DNA from: Sulfuritalea sp.
GTDB lineage: Bacteria > Pseudomonadota > Gammaproteobacteria > Burkholderiales > Rhodocyclaceae
NCBI GenBank assembly: GCA_030247575.1
Contig: JAOTRV010000018.1
Span: 19,907 to 83,906 of the forward strand
Reading direction: 5' to 3'
Length of the DNA: 64,000 nt
A program made the position numbers and the translations under genes. The stretch's first letter is position 1; each line of letters begins with the position of its first letter. This document shows positions 1 to 9,155 of this stretch, piece after piece. A model generated the notes under the pieces. The model was not told the DNA's origin and did no database searches. It saw only the letters and a list, made by a program, of their open reading frames with translations.

Positions 1-384
1 GCTCAATTTTCCGATGACTCCCTCTAGAACTGCGATTCGATCCTCATCATTGGCCAGCATGGAGAAATCAGGTTGAATTCCGACATGACTTCCGTGCTGC
101 CGCAATACATCGCCCGCGAATGAATGAAAGGTGCAAAGGTGAGCGCGTTCGGCCCGACCGCCCATTAATGCATCGAGCCGCTGCCGCATCTCATCAGCCG
201 CCTTTGTTGTGAAGGTCAACGCCAGCATGCTGGCATCTGGGTCGTTCTGCAGAATCCGGGCGGCTCGAAGGGTGAGCACAAGAGTCTTGCCGGAGCCTGG
301 TCCAGCCAATACTAGAAGAGGCCCATCCGTCCATTCGACAGCCGAGCGTTGATTGGCGTTAAGGGTGTCGAGATTTGGTTTCAT
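1..384 (-). CDS. gajB: UvrD-family helicase, Gabija GajB-like (N-terminal part only)
   Basis: Only the first 128 codons lie in the window; the gene runs off the left edge. The protein opens with MKPNLDTLNANQRSAV, a Q-motif-like start, followed by a Walker A AGPGSGKT at about residues 39-46. Motif Ia (LTFTTKAADEM, about 68-78) and CTFHSF follow, all typical of superfamily 1A UvrD/PcrA/Rep helicases. Its ATG overlaps the stop of the upstream OLD nuclease in an ATGA, so the two are translationally coupled. A class 2 OLD nuclease followed directly by a UvrD-like helicase is the known Gabija anti-phage pair. The gene could in principle be a general UvrD helicase, but the coupling argues for GajB. 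The C-terminal half cannot be judged. Confidence 0.82.
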   Translation of the reverse strand, partial: MKPNLDTLNANQRSAVEWTDGPLLVLAGPGSGKTLVLTLRAARILQNDPDASMLALTFTTKAADEMRQRLDALMGGRAERAHLCTFHSFAGDVLRQHGSHVGIQPDFSMLANDEDRIAVLEGVIGKLS

Positions 385-2069
385 CGTGATTTCGCTAAGT
401 TGGCGGCTGTGACCACTGCTCTTTCCAATAAGCGGGGCACCGGGCGTCCATTTCGCATCTCCTGAAGGACATTCTGAATTGCCATGATCTTATGTTTCTT
501 AACCGCCTTTGTTACCTGCTTCCAGTAGAGCGGGTCTGTGTCGGGAACAGTCACCTGAAGCTTTGTGTCCGCGTTGAGAAGGTTTTCATAGACATCTCCG
601 AATCCATTGACGCAAAGGTGCTGTTCAAGGTCGTCTTCTGGCATCACGTGCAACACACGCTTTTCGTTTCTACCATTCAAGGCTGCCAGCACCTTCTGAA
701 TAGTCTTCTGACCCTCTTGGTCGTTATCAGTGAGAGTTACCCACGGAATTCCCAATCCGTCGGCGACGGCGATAAACAGCCCAATATCAGCCTGCCGATA
801 TGGAATACATCTGACACCAGCCCTCTCAAGATTAAATCCAAGAATTCGGGCGACTTCAGGAAGTAGGGTTACCTCCGATTCACCTTCTCCGAGTAACCAT
901 CCCTTCGCGAACAGGAGCTCTCCACGCGCATGGCGGATATGGAAATTAAACTGCCGGGTCTGTGGGTCCGTAAGAGTAACGCTAGAAACGGGCCACGCGC
1001 CCAACTTTCCCGCCACTCGGGCGAGCCTTACCACTGCCGTCGGGGGAACTTCAGAAAGAAGGTCTCCGCTGTGCGTAGAAATGATCTTCTGACCGGGAAT
1101 CTTTTCAATAAGCTGCCAGAGTGCTCTGACAGCACTCGGATGCAAATGTGCCTCTGGCTCCTCAAGTGCAACGATCGGGTCGCCTTTGTTCCACGCCTGC
1201 AAATAAGCGTTGAACAGCGTCAATACAGCGAGGCTCTGGGTTCCTTCCCCGTGTCGACCAACAGGAATCTTCGCCCCTGATGTCGTGTTGATGGATACCG
1301 TGGCTTTCGACAGCATGTCAAACAGCCTTCCCGGGACGGCGTCGATCGAAACAATGTCATCCCCGCCGTTTGCCACGGAAACGACTTCGCGAATTGCCTT
1401 CAAGCGGGACACCACTTGCGAAAAGCTGGTGTGTGACGAAATGATTAGATCGTTGACGTCGGAAAGCTTGGACTCAATCTCGGCGCGCTTTTCTGGCGTA
1501 AGCTGTGACTCCTTCAGGAATGGCCTCCAGAACGGGCCCTTTGCGTCGAACTGCTTGCTGGCGTCCCTCAATGCGGAGAGATAGAAATATGAGACTTCCG
1601 AATGGAGGGTCGCCAGTGACGTATCCGATAGGCCAGTCAGTGCTGCGCTCTGTGGGTTTTGAAATTCCCAATCCTGGATGAAATCTTGCGAGGTTGCATC
1701 GAACTTCGCCCCGACCTTCAGAATCACCAGCGAACATCCTGTGCTGTCGATCTGAAGGATCTTGGCACGATTCAGTTTCGCCACCTGCTGATCATCCCAA
1801 TCACCTGGTGTGTCTTCTTTGAACGTCAGTCGAATCGATATTGCTGGCGCATCCGAAGGCTCCGCGTTGGAAGTCGGCAAGTGGAAGTCATACTCTTCGA
1901 ACGAACAACCCCGCCGGGTCTTGATGCTTCGCAATGCGAATTTGAGTGCATCCAGCACTGCCGTCTTTCCCGTGTTGTTTTCGCCGATAAGAACGGTCGT
2001 ATCGCCAACCCCCAAGTCGAGCTTGGTGATCCCTCTGAAGTTCTCAATTTCTAGGCGTCGAAGCTTCAT
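381..2069 (-). CDS. gajA: OLD-family ATP-dependent endonuclease, Gabija GajA-like
   Basis: The 562-aa protein has an N-terminal ABC-type ATPase with Walker A GENNTGKT (residues 29-36) and a signature/Walker B segment ALEEPEAHLHP (about 300-312), then STHSGDLL. A C-terminal TOPRIM domain carries GEGESEVTLLPEV (about 393) and LTDNDQEG (about 448), supplying the metal-binding acidic residues. In known Gabija systems GajA is a sequence-specific nicking endonuclease inhibited by nucleotides and assembled with GajB. The length matches characterised GajA proteins (about 580 aa). I chose the ATG at 2069, one base after the hsdS stop; a TTG at 2087 would add six residues but matches the family less well. 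It lies inside a type I RM operon. Confidence 0.87.
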   Translation of the reverse strand: MKLRRLEIENFRGITKLDLGVGDTTVLIGENNTGKTAVLDALKFALRSIKTRRGCSFEEYDFHLPTSNAEPSDAPAISIRLTFKEDTPGDWDDQQVAKLNRAKILQIDSTGCSLVILKVGAKFDATSQDFIQDWEFQNPQSAALTGLSDTSLATLHSEVSYFYLSALRDASKQFDAKGPFWRPFLKESQLTPEKRAEIESKLSDVNDLIISSHTSFSQVVSRLKAIREVVSVANGGDDIVSIDAVPGRLFDMLSKATVSINTTSGAKIPVGRHGEGTQSLAVLTLFNAYLQAWNKGDPIVALEEPEAHLHPSAVRALWQLIEKIPGQKIISTHSGDLLSEVPPTAVVRLARVAGKLGAWPVSSVTLTDPQTRQFNFHIRHARGELLFAKGWLLGEGESEVTLLPEVARILGFNLERAGVRCIPYRQADIGLFIAVADGLGIPWVTLTDNDQEGQKTIQKVLAALNGRNEKRVLHVMPEDDLEQHLCVNGFGDVYENLLNADTKLQVTVPDTDPLYWKQVTKAVKKHKIMAIQNVLQEMRNGRPVPRLLERAVVTAANLAKSR

Positions 2070-2070
2070 G

Positions 2071-3267
2071 CTATGCAGAAAACTCAAGTTCGTGAACGCG
2101 GGTCTTCGCGGTCATAAGTTGGTGAAGGAGGGTACGGAAGAGATCTTGGAGTGCAGTTTGTCTCCGAACAGCAGCATTCAATTTTTGGTCAATTGTCGTG
2201 AACGTTTCGATGATCATGGTTTGGGTCTCCAGATCGGGATAGAACACAGGCAAGCGTTGCATCACGCTGTTGTTGAGGTTTGGCATGATTGCCCCCGCAG
2301 CGTGAGAATAGAGCCACTTCACGAGACGATCCGTTGCAAAGTAGAGTGCCAAGAATCGATTATCAATGAACGGCTTGCTCGCCCGGACAAGAAAGCAGCC
2401 TGTTCCACATAGCCATGTTTCCTCCGCTTCGGTGACCAAGCCTTGCCGTCCGATCTCTCCCCTGCGGGCGAACAGGATGTCGAACTTCCGAAGGCGGTGT
2501 TTCCCAAGGCGCTGCGCTACTTTCTCGCTGACACGAGGTACGTTTTCGTGATTGATACGGTTTCCGGCGAGGTGAGTCGGGTTTACCACGGCGATGCCAT
2601 CTTCCTGATATTCGTGTTTGTGAAGCTGGCTACCGAACGGACCAGTTTGCAGTGCGCCATTTGGTTTTCCACACAATTCTCCCAGCGTAATTGGCGACCA
2701 GCTTTCGGGAACGGGGCCGATTTCGGTTTGTTTTTGGGGTTCGTTGCGGAGGCCTTCGGTGAAGAGCTTGTGCATGAGGGCCTTTTTCAGTTCGGTGGTG
2801 GTCTGAATGATTCGCTCCTGCGCTTCGATCGCCCGCTGCACCGTCGAAAGGATGTGCGCGATCTTCTTCTGCTCGGGGAGTGCTGCGGGAAAGTGGACTG
2901 GCTCCATGTAAGCCATTTCACGATTCAAACCTGGGACACCGACATCTCCCGTGATCCGGGTGAGATCAAGGTGGCGAAGAAGGTAATACAAGAATTCGAG
3001 ATCGGTATCCGGGGCGTCCGCTGCGGTGACGTAGAAGGTAGTGTCAATCGGACAAAACGGACCGAGGGAGCGATGAACTTGCCCAGCCGATCCCTTTCGC
3101 CCAACGATTAGACCAGGTGCATCGACGATTGCTTCGTTGTGCGAGCCGACGATTCCGTTTGAGCCGTAAACTGGAATTGGCCCTTCAACGCGATACTTCA
3201 CGGAAAGACTCTTTCCGTAGTTGAGTTGGAGGACGTCCCCTAGGCGCTTTGTTTGCCACTCGCTCAT
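2071..3267 (-). CDS. hsdS: Type I restriction-modification specificity subunit HsdS
   Basis: This 398-aa protein has the two-fold HsdS layout. A first target-recognition domain begins MSEWQTKRLGDVLQLNYGKS. A central conserved helical region (about 130-175; PEQKKIAHILSTVQRAIEAQ) follows, then a second recognition domain from about residue 187 (PESWSPITLGELCG) and a C-terminal helix (ETQTMIIETFTTIDQKLNA). HsdS determines the bipartite DNA target for the HsdM/HsdR complex. Its ATG sits in an ATGA overlap with a 43-codon ORF that resembles the HsdM tail, and its stop is one base from gajA. The recognition sequence cannot be read from the protein. Confidence 0.93.
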   Translation of the reverse strand: MSEWQTKRLGDVLQLNYGKSLSVKYRVEGPIPVYGSNGIVGSHNEAIVDAPGLIVGRKGSAGQVHRSLGPFCPIDTTFYVTAADAPDTDLEFLYYLLRHLDLTRITGDVGVPGLNREMAYMEPVHFPAALPEQKKIAHILSTVQRAIEAQERIIQTTTELKKALMHKLFTEGLRNEPQKQTEIGPVPESWSPITLGELCGKPNGALQTGPFGSQLHKHEYQEDGIAVVNPTHLAGNRINHENVPRVSEKVAQRLGKHRLRKFDILFARRGEIGRQGLVTEAEETWLCGTGCFLVRASKPFIDNRFLALYFATDRLVKWLYSHAAGAIMPNLNNSVMQRLPVFYPDLETQTMIIETFTTIDQKLNAAVRRQTALQDLFRTLLHQLMTAKTRVHELEFSA

Positions 3268-3395
3268 ACCCCGATCTTCTCCAGAATCTCCTTCAGCGCC
3301 TTGTCCGTCTCCCGCGCCTCCGTCTTCGTTCCGCCTGTCGCGACTCCGCCGGACAGGCCGGCTGTGATCGGTGTCGTCGCGATGATCGTGATCAT
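3264..3395 (-). CDS. 43-aa ORF with an HsdM-tail-like C-terminus
   Basis: This short ORF starts with ATG at 3395, preceded by a good ribosome site (TAGGAG, 7-8 nt upstream), and ends in a TGA that overlaps the hsdS ATG (ATGA). Residues 24-43 (TKTEARETDKALKEILEKIGV region) match the end of HsdM in this same operon: EARETD is identical, and AL, IL and GV recur in register. The DNA of the two tails differs at many positions, so this is not a recent copy. The first 23 residues are hydrophobic and Gly/Thr-rich with no recognisable origin. Plausible roles are a leftover hsdM 3' end that still couples translation into hsdS, or a small peptide contacting the HsdS helices. Coding status is inferred from the ribosome site and overlap. 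Confidence 0.55.
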   Translation of the reverse strand: MITIIATTPITAGLSGGVATGGTKTEARETDKALKEILEKIGV

Positions 3396-3420
3396 TGTTC
3401 TGCTCCTACCGTGGGCGGTG

Positions 3421-3500
3421 TGAGCCATTTGAGCCATTTATGAGCCATTTCCGGCCGCCTCCCCGGGTGAGCCGTTTGGGCCATTTATGAGCCGTTTATC
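3421..3500. repeat. Short degenerate repeats around the DUF4062 gene end
   Basis: The motif TGAGCCATTT and variants (GAGCCGTTT, GGGCCATTT) recur at least six times in about 80 bases, straddling the stop codon of the DUF4062 protein gene. The copies read as Asn-Gly/Pro-Asn-Gly residues in the protein tail and continue past the stop, so the coding end may vary in length by slippage. Confidence 0.5.
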
Positions 3501-4925
3501 AGCCAGCCGGTAATGGGCTGATCGGCCGGCTCCGGCCAACACGAGAATGCCGAGTTTGATCATCTCATCGAGGTCCCTCTTGGCTGTGGCCCGCGATACA
3601 CCCGTGAGGATCTGGTATTCCGCATTGGTGAGTTCAGGCTTCCTTCGGAAGTGCGCGATGACAGATTTCTGCCGCTCATTGAGCCCAAGCCGGTCGAGCC
3701 GCGCGGGGGTGAACGTGTCGCGCCAGAGCGTGACGGTGAACTGGTCGCCGTCCTGGGCGAAGTCGGGCTCGGGCAGGCCGGCGGCCTTGCACTGGCCAAG
3801 GACGTCGAGCACGCCGGTGCCGGCCTTGTCGATGTAGTTGGCGAGGAAGAGGGCTTCGCACAGGCGCTTGTTGCGGGGAACGGAGCTGTGGGCCTTCTTC
3901 AGCTTGGCGGGCGTGAGCGTGGGCGGCAGCTCGCCGGGATTCCAGACCGCGACCCGGTCGGCAAAGACGTAAACCTGCACGCTGGCGTCGGACTGGTAGT
4001 CGCGGTGGGCGAGTGCGTTGATGATGATCTCGGCAACGGCGGCCTTGGGGATCTCGTAGGTGACGGTGTTTGCCGGCCCGGCATTGCGCACCCCTACCTG
4101 ACGGGCAAGCTTGGCCATGACGAAATCGGCCGCCTGATCGATCAACTCGAAGAGGTTGCCCTTGAAGACCTGATAGTCGGGGATGGGTTTGACGGGTTCG
4201 GTGCCGTGGAAGTGCAGGCATTTGACCTCGGAGGCGGGGAGCCAGCTTTGCGGCTTCTTGCCAAAGAGGAGGACAGCGGACTGGGTGAGCTGGTCGTCGG
4301 AGAGCAGATCGAGATGAGCGAGCGCTTCGCTGACGGGCGTGTCCGCGGCGAGCGGGTAGCCCCGGGCCTCCCGGGCGCGCTTCAGGAACCAGCGGACTTT
4401 CTTCTCGTCGACGGCGGAAAGGTCGAGATCGGGAATGGGTTCGCGTTCGAACGCGACACTGCGAAGGATTCCTTTCCAGCGAAGAAACTCGATCAGACTG
4501 GGATAGATGCGGTCGCGCAGAAGCTCCTCGGTGGATTCGAAGCGGCGGCGGCGGAGTTGATTCGAAACCTTGCCGATGAGTTTCTTCATCGCCGGGGCGC
4601 GCCTGGAATCGTCGCTGCCCTTGATGAAGGCCAGACGGTAGATGGAATCGCCGGTGGCGCGGTCGAATTCATGTTCGGTGGGGGAAACTCCCTTGCCATC
4701 GGTCGAACCGTAGTCGTTCGCAAACAGCCCGAGGTAAATGGCGGACGCCGAAACTTCGTCGAGGTAGGTCTCGTCGGCGCGCCTGTCGGCCGCCGGCAGA
4801 TCCTCAAACAGGAAAACGTCGAAATACTGGCCGAAGAGCGCGTCCCCTCGAATGAAATCGCGGATCGCCCGTCGCTCGGTCGCGAGTTCTTTCTGAACGC
4901 TGCTGATGAAGATTTGCTGCTTCAT
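3438..4925 (-). CDS. DUF4062 / ATP-binding / winged-helix protein of the RM operon
   Basis: The 495-aa protein has three parts. Residues 1-90 are a DUF4062 domain (QIFISSVQKELATERRAI), of the kind found in NTPase- and TIR-like signalling proteins. Residues about 190-400 form the so-called RecG-related, HATPase-like ATP-binding module with EIIINALAHRDY near 300 and VWNPGELPPTLT after it. The last 80 residues form a winged helix (LNERQKSVIAHFRRKP through GVSRATAKRDLDEMIKLG). Proteins of this type are often inserted between hsdM and hsdS, but their job is not established; a regulator or an extra sensor/effector are both possible. The ATG overlaps the hsdM stop (ATGA), so it is co-translated with hsdM. 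Confidence 0.8.
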   Translation of the reverse strand: MKQQIFISSVQKELATERRAIRDFIRGDALFGQYFDVFLFEDLPAADRRADETYLDEVSASAIYLGLFANDYGSTDGKGVSPTEHEFDRATGDSIYRLAFIKGSDDSRRAPAMKKLIGKVSNQLRRRRFESTEELLRDRIYPSLIEFLRWKGILRSVAFEREPIPDLDLSAVDEKKVRWFLKRAREARGYPLAADTPVSEALAHLDLLSDDQLTQSAVLLFGKKPQSWLPASEVKCLHFHGTEPVKPIPDYQVFKGNLFELIDQAADFVMAKLARQVGVRNAGPANTVTYEIPKAAVAEIIINALAHRDYQSDASVQVYVFADRVAVWNPGELPPTLTPAKLKKAHSSVPRNKRLCEALFLANYIDKAGTGVLDVLGQCKAAGLPEPDFAQDGDQFTVTLWRDTFTPARLDRLGLNERQKSVIAHFRRKPELTNAEYQILTGVSRATAKRDLDEMIKLGILVLAGAGRSAHYRLADKRLINGPNGSPGEAAGNGS

Positions 4926-6499
4926 GCGCCTACGCCCATCTGCTTGAGGATCTTCTGGAGCGCCTGGTCAGTTTCCCTGGCTTCCTTCTCGATCACGGCC
5001 AGCTCCTCGACGATCTCCACGATGGGCCGGTAGGTTTCGGCATCCGAGGTATGGATGTAGCGGCTGGGGGAGATGTTGTAGTCGTTTTTTTTCAGCTCGG
5101 CGTGGTCGACGATGCGGCTGAGTTTTTCGGCTTCCTTCCATCCGATGAGGGTGTCGGCGATGCGCTGGATACCGTCGTCGGGGATGAAGTTCTTGGGGTC
5201 GCCCTTTTCGAAGACCTGGGATGCATTGACGAGCAAGACCTTGCCCTTGCGCTCCTTCGGCTTGGCCTTGTTCAGGAACAGCACGATGCCGGGGGCGGTG
5301 GTGTTGTAGAACAGGTTTTCGGGCAGGTAGAGGACGCTTTCGATGAGGTCGTGCTCAACGAACCACTGGCGGACGGTCTTTTCCTTGTTGGTGCCGGCAT
5401 TGCCCGAGCCGCGCGAGGCGGCGCCGGTGTCGAGGACGACGGCGGCGCGGCCGGTGGCGTTCATGCTGGCGTGGATGTGCTGCACCCAGCCCCAGTCGGC
5501 GGAGGATTTGCCGGGAAAGCCGGCCCCGGCGGGGAAGCGGTCGAGTTCGTCGTTGTCGTAGTCGGCCTCGGCGAACCAGTCCTGGTTCCACATGGGATTG
5601 GCGACGACGCGGTCGAAGCTGCGGAGCTTGCCCTGCCTGTTGCGGAATTTGGGGTTCTTGAAGGTGTCGCCGATCTCGATCTGGCCTTCCATGTCGTGGA
5701 TGATCATGTTCATGTTGGCCATGGCCCAGGTTTCGGGGGTGAATTCCTGGCCGAACAGCTTCAGCGGGGCGACGGTGCGCTTTTTGCCCGCATTTTTGTC
5801 ATGAATGCTTTCCTCCATGGCGATCTCGCATTTCACCAGCAGGCCGCCGGAACCGCAGGTGGGGTCGTAGATTTCCATACCGGGCTCGGGCTGGAGGACG
5901 CGGGACATGATGGTGCCGACCTCCGGCGGGGTGTAGAACTCACCGGCGCTCTGGCCGCCGCCCTCGGCGAACTTGCGGATGAGGTATTCGTAGCTCTTGC
6001 CGATGATGTCGGCCTCGACATCCTCCAAACCGAGGCGCTTGGTGCTGATGGCCTCGATGAGGTTGGAGAGGCGGTCGTCGTCAAGGTCGCGCTGGCCGTG
6101 GGTGGTGGCGTTGAAATCGACGCGGTCAATGATGCCCTGCAAGAGCGGATTTTCCCGGGCGATGGCCCGCATGTGGGTGGTGACGCCTTCGCCGATCTTG
6201 TCGGAGAGCTTGCGGATGACGGACCAGACGGGCTGCTCGGGATCGTCCGGCACGAGGGGGAGGTAGAAGCGCACCAGCTTGTGGTCGGCCTTGGCGAGCT
6301 GGAAGGCCTTCTTGCGCGAACCGACTTCCTTCGCAATTCGGTTCAGTTCGTCATCGAACACGTCGCAGAGCCGCTTGGTGAAGATGAGAGGAAGAATGTA
6401 GTCCTTGTATTTCGGCGCGTCCTTGGCCCCGCGGATGGAGCAGGCGGCGTCCCAGATCCACGATTCAAGGGATTTGCCGCTTCCGTTATTGTTTGCCAT
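4922..6499 (-). CDS. hsdM: Type I restriction-modification DNA methyltransferase HsdM
   Basis: This 525-aa N6-adenine methyltransferase subunit has an N-terminal helical HsdM domain (LESWIWDAACSIRGAKD). SAM-binding motif I is DPTCGSGGLLVKCE near residue 215, preceded by GEFYTPPEVG. The catalytic motif IV is VVANPMWNQDW near residue 302. The usual motif IV is NPPF/NPPY, so the NPMW form marks a variant HsdM subgroup. The C-terminal helix (EKEARETDQALQKILKQMG) is the segment that packs on HsdS in known complexes. This is the first gene of the leftward operon. hsdR is not visible and probably lies left of the window. Confidence 0.93.
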   Translation of the reverse strand: MANNNGSGKSLESWIWDAACSIRGAKDAPKYKDYILPLIFTKRLCDVFDDELNRIAKEVGSRKKAFQLAKADHKLVRFYLPLVPDDPEQPVWSVIRKLSDKIGEGVTTHMRAIARENPLLQGIIDRVDFNATTHGQRDLDDDRLSNLIEAISTKRLGLEDVEADIIGKSYEYLIRKFAEGGGQSAGEFYTPPEVGTIMSRVLQPEPGMEIYDPTCGSGGLLVKCEIAMEESIHDKNAGKKRTVAPLKLFGQEFTPETWAMANMNMIIHDMEGQIEIGDTFKNPKFRNRQGKLRSFDRVVANPMWNQDWFAEADYDNDELDRFPAGAGFPGKSSADWGWVQHIHASMNATGRAAVVLDTGAASRGSGNAGTNKEKTVRQWFVEHDLIESVLYLPENLFYNTTAPGIVLFLNKAKPKERKGKVLLVNASQVFEKGDPKNFIPDDGIQRIADTLIGWKEAEKLSRIVDHAELKKNDYNISPSRYIHTSDAETYRPIVEIVEELAVIEKEARETDQALQKILKQMGVGA

Positions 6500-6965
6500 C
6501 AGCGCTAAGCCCTTTTGTGTCTGTCGATTTCTTATTGGGACAGAGTGAGAATTTGAAGCATCCCGCCATTAGGCAAACTGGAAGGTAACTCTGAAGAACG
6601 GCTTTATGCCAATTGCAGACTATAACAAAGCGGGCATCATTGGGCTGCCAAGGCCGAAGAGTTCTCAGTCGGTCCCTGCTCTGGACGACCGCTCGACTCA
6701 GAAACCTGCCGCTGGGCCGCCGAGGCGACGAATGTCTCTTGAGGGCACGGAGCGGTAGTTCACCCAACTGAGCCATTGCCCGTTTCGGCCGGGCAACCGC
6801 CGTACCGCCAGCGCCGACTTTCAAAGGCCGTGACCGAATACCGACTCCTGCCGGCCAAGCTCGGGCGAATTCTTCCCCTCCGCGCCCCCAACAAGGCGAT
6901 CGTCACCTCAGCCCCACCCGAAATGTGTCACAATATTGCCCGTTGTGACACAAGCAGGGCTAACC
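6500..6965. other. Gene-free spacer between defence operon and toxin-antitoxin pair
   Basis: This 466-base stretch separates the leftward hsdM operon from the rightward antitoxin gene, so it must hold promoters for both. A leftward open frame of 112 codons exists (6486-6824), but it overlaps the hsdM start, is rich in Arg/Pro/Ser and resembles no family I know. I see no tRNA, clear terminator or insertion-sequence end. It may mark the right junction of the defence island. Confidence 0.4.
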
Positions 6966-7202
6966 ATGAAAACCATCACCATCCGCGAGGCGCGGGAGGG
7001 GCTTTCCCATCCGGAACAGCTGTTCGCCACCGATGACGAAGTCATCGTCACCCGGCGTGGCGAGCCGGTGGCGCGCATCCTGCCGATCAAGCCCGCAACA
7101 AAGCCGAAGATCCGGTCTTTGGCGGCGTTCCGTGCCAGCCAGCCGTTTCAGGGAATTCCCAGCGAAGTACTGATCGCCGAGGACCGCGAAGACCGTTGCT
7201 GA
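6966..7202 (+). CDS. Phd/YefM-type antitoxin
   Basis: The 78-aa protein begins MKTITIREAREGLSHPEQLF and contains DEVIVTRRGEPVARILPI, the usual Phd/YefM (type II antitoxin) N-terminal DNA-binding fold. The basic and aromatic C-terminal tail (IRSLAAFRASQPFQG) should wrap the toxin. Its stop and the start of the PIN gene share one base (TGATG), the normal coupling of antitoxin and toxin. Such antitoxins usually repress their own promoter, here expected in 6825-6965. I chose the ATG at 6966 because the family match begins there. Confidence 0.88.
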   Translation: MKTITIREAREGLSHPEQLFATDDEVIVTRRGEPVARILPIKPATKPKIRSLAAFRASQPFQGIPSEVLIAEDREDRC

Positions 7203-7630
7203 TGATTTACGCCGACACCAGCGCTCTCCTCAAGCGCTATTTGCATGAAGCGTTCAGCGAGGAGTTCGACACCTTCTTCCAGCAACGGGGACCGCTCTCG
7301 ATCAGCCGTCTCGGGCTGGTCGAGGCGCGTTGCTCGCTGGCACGGCGGCGACGCAACAAGCTCATCAATCCCAAGCTCGAACAAATTGCCGTCAAGGAAC
7401 TGCATAGCGATATCAGTGACGGCGTGCTTCAACTGCATGCCGTTGCCGACGAACAGATCGCGCATGCATTTCATCTGATTGAATCGCTCCCCGCCATTCC
7501 CCTGCGCAGTCTGGATGCCGTGCATCTCGCCATCGCCCGCGACATCCAGGCAAGCGACTTCGCCACCGCCGACAAGACCCAGGCCGAGGCCGCCACGGCG
7601 CTCGGCTTCACCGTTCATCGTTTCTTCTGA
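7202..7630 (+). CDS. PIN-domain (VapC-like) ribonuclease toxin
   Basis: The 142-aa PIN-domain protein starts [16 protein letters not shown], giving the first catalytic Asp (D5) followed by TSAL. A conserved Glu lies in [12 protein letters not shown] (about 48), an Asp in LDAVHLAIA (about 103), and a final Asp in [12 protein letters not shown] (about 122). PIN toxins of type II systems cleave RNA with Mg2+ or Mn2+. A TTG six bases upstream of the ATG is in frame but less likely to be the start. lysS begins only 10 bases downstream, so a transcript from this module may run into an essential synthetase gene. Confidence 0.87.
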   Translation: MIYADTSALLKRYLHEAFSEEFDTFFQQRGPLSISRLGLVEARCSLARRRRNKLINPKLEQIAVKELHSDISDGVLQLHAVADEQIAHAFHLIESLPAIPLRSLDAVHLAIARDIQASDFATADKTQAEAATALGFTVHRFF

Positions 7631-7640
7631 GTCCATCATC

Positions 7641-9154
<1,514 letters not shown>

Positions 9155-9155
<1 letters not shown>

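Noticed and set aside
3651-5033. 460-codon rightward frame over the DUF4062 gene, and a 485-codon one over hsdM
   Set aside because: Gly/Val/Asp-rich shadows of real minus-strand genes with no recognisable motif.
6486-6824. Leftward 112-codon frame upstream of hsdM
   Set aside because: It overlaps the hsdM start, has no visible ribosome site and no family resemblance, so it is described as spacer.
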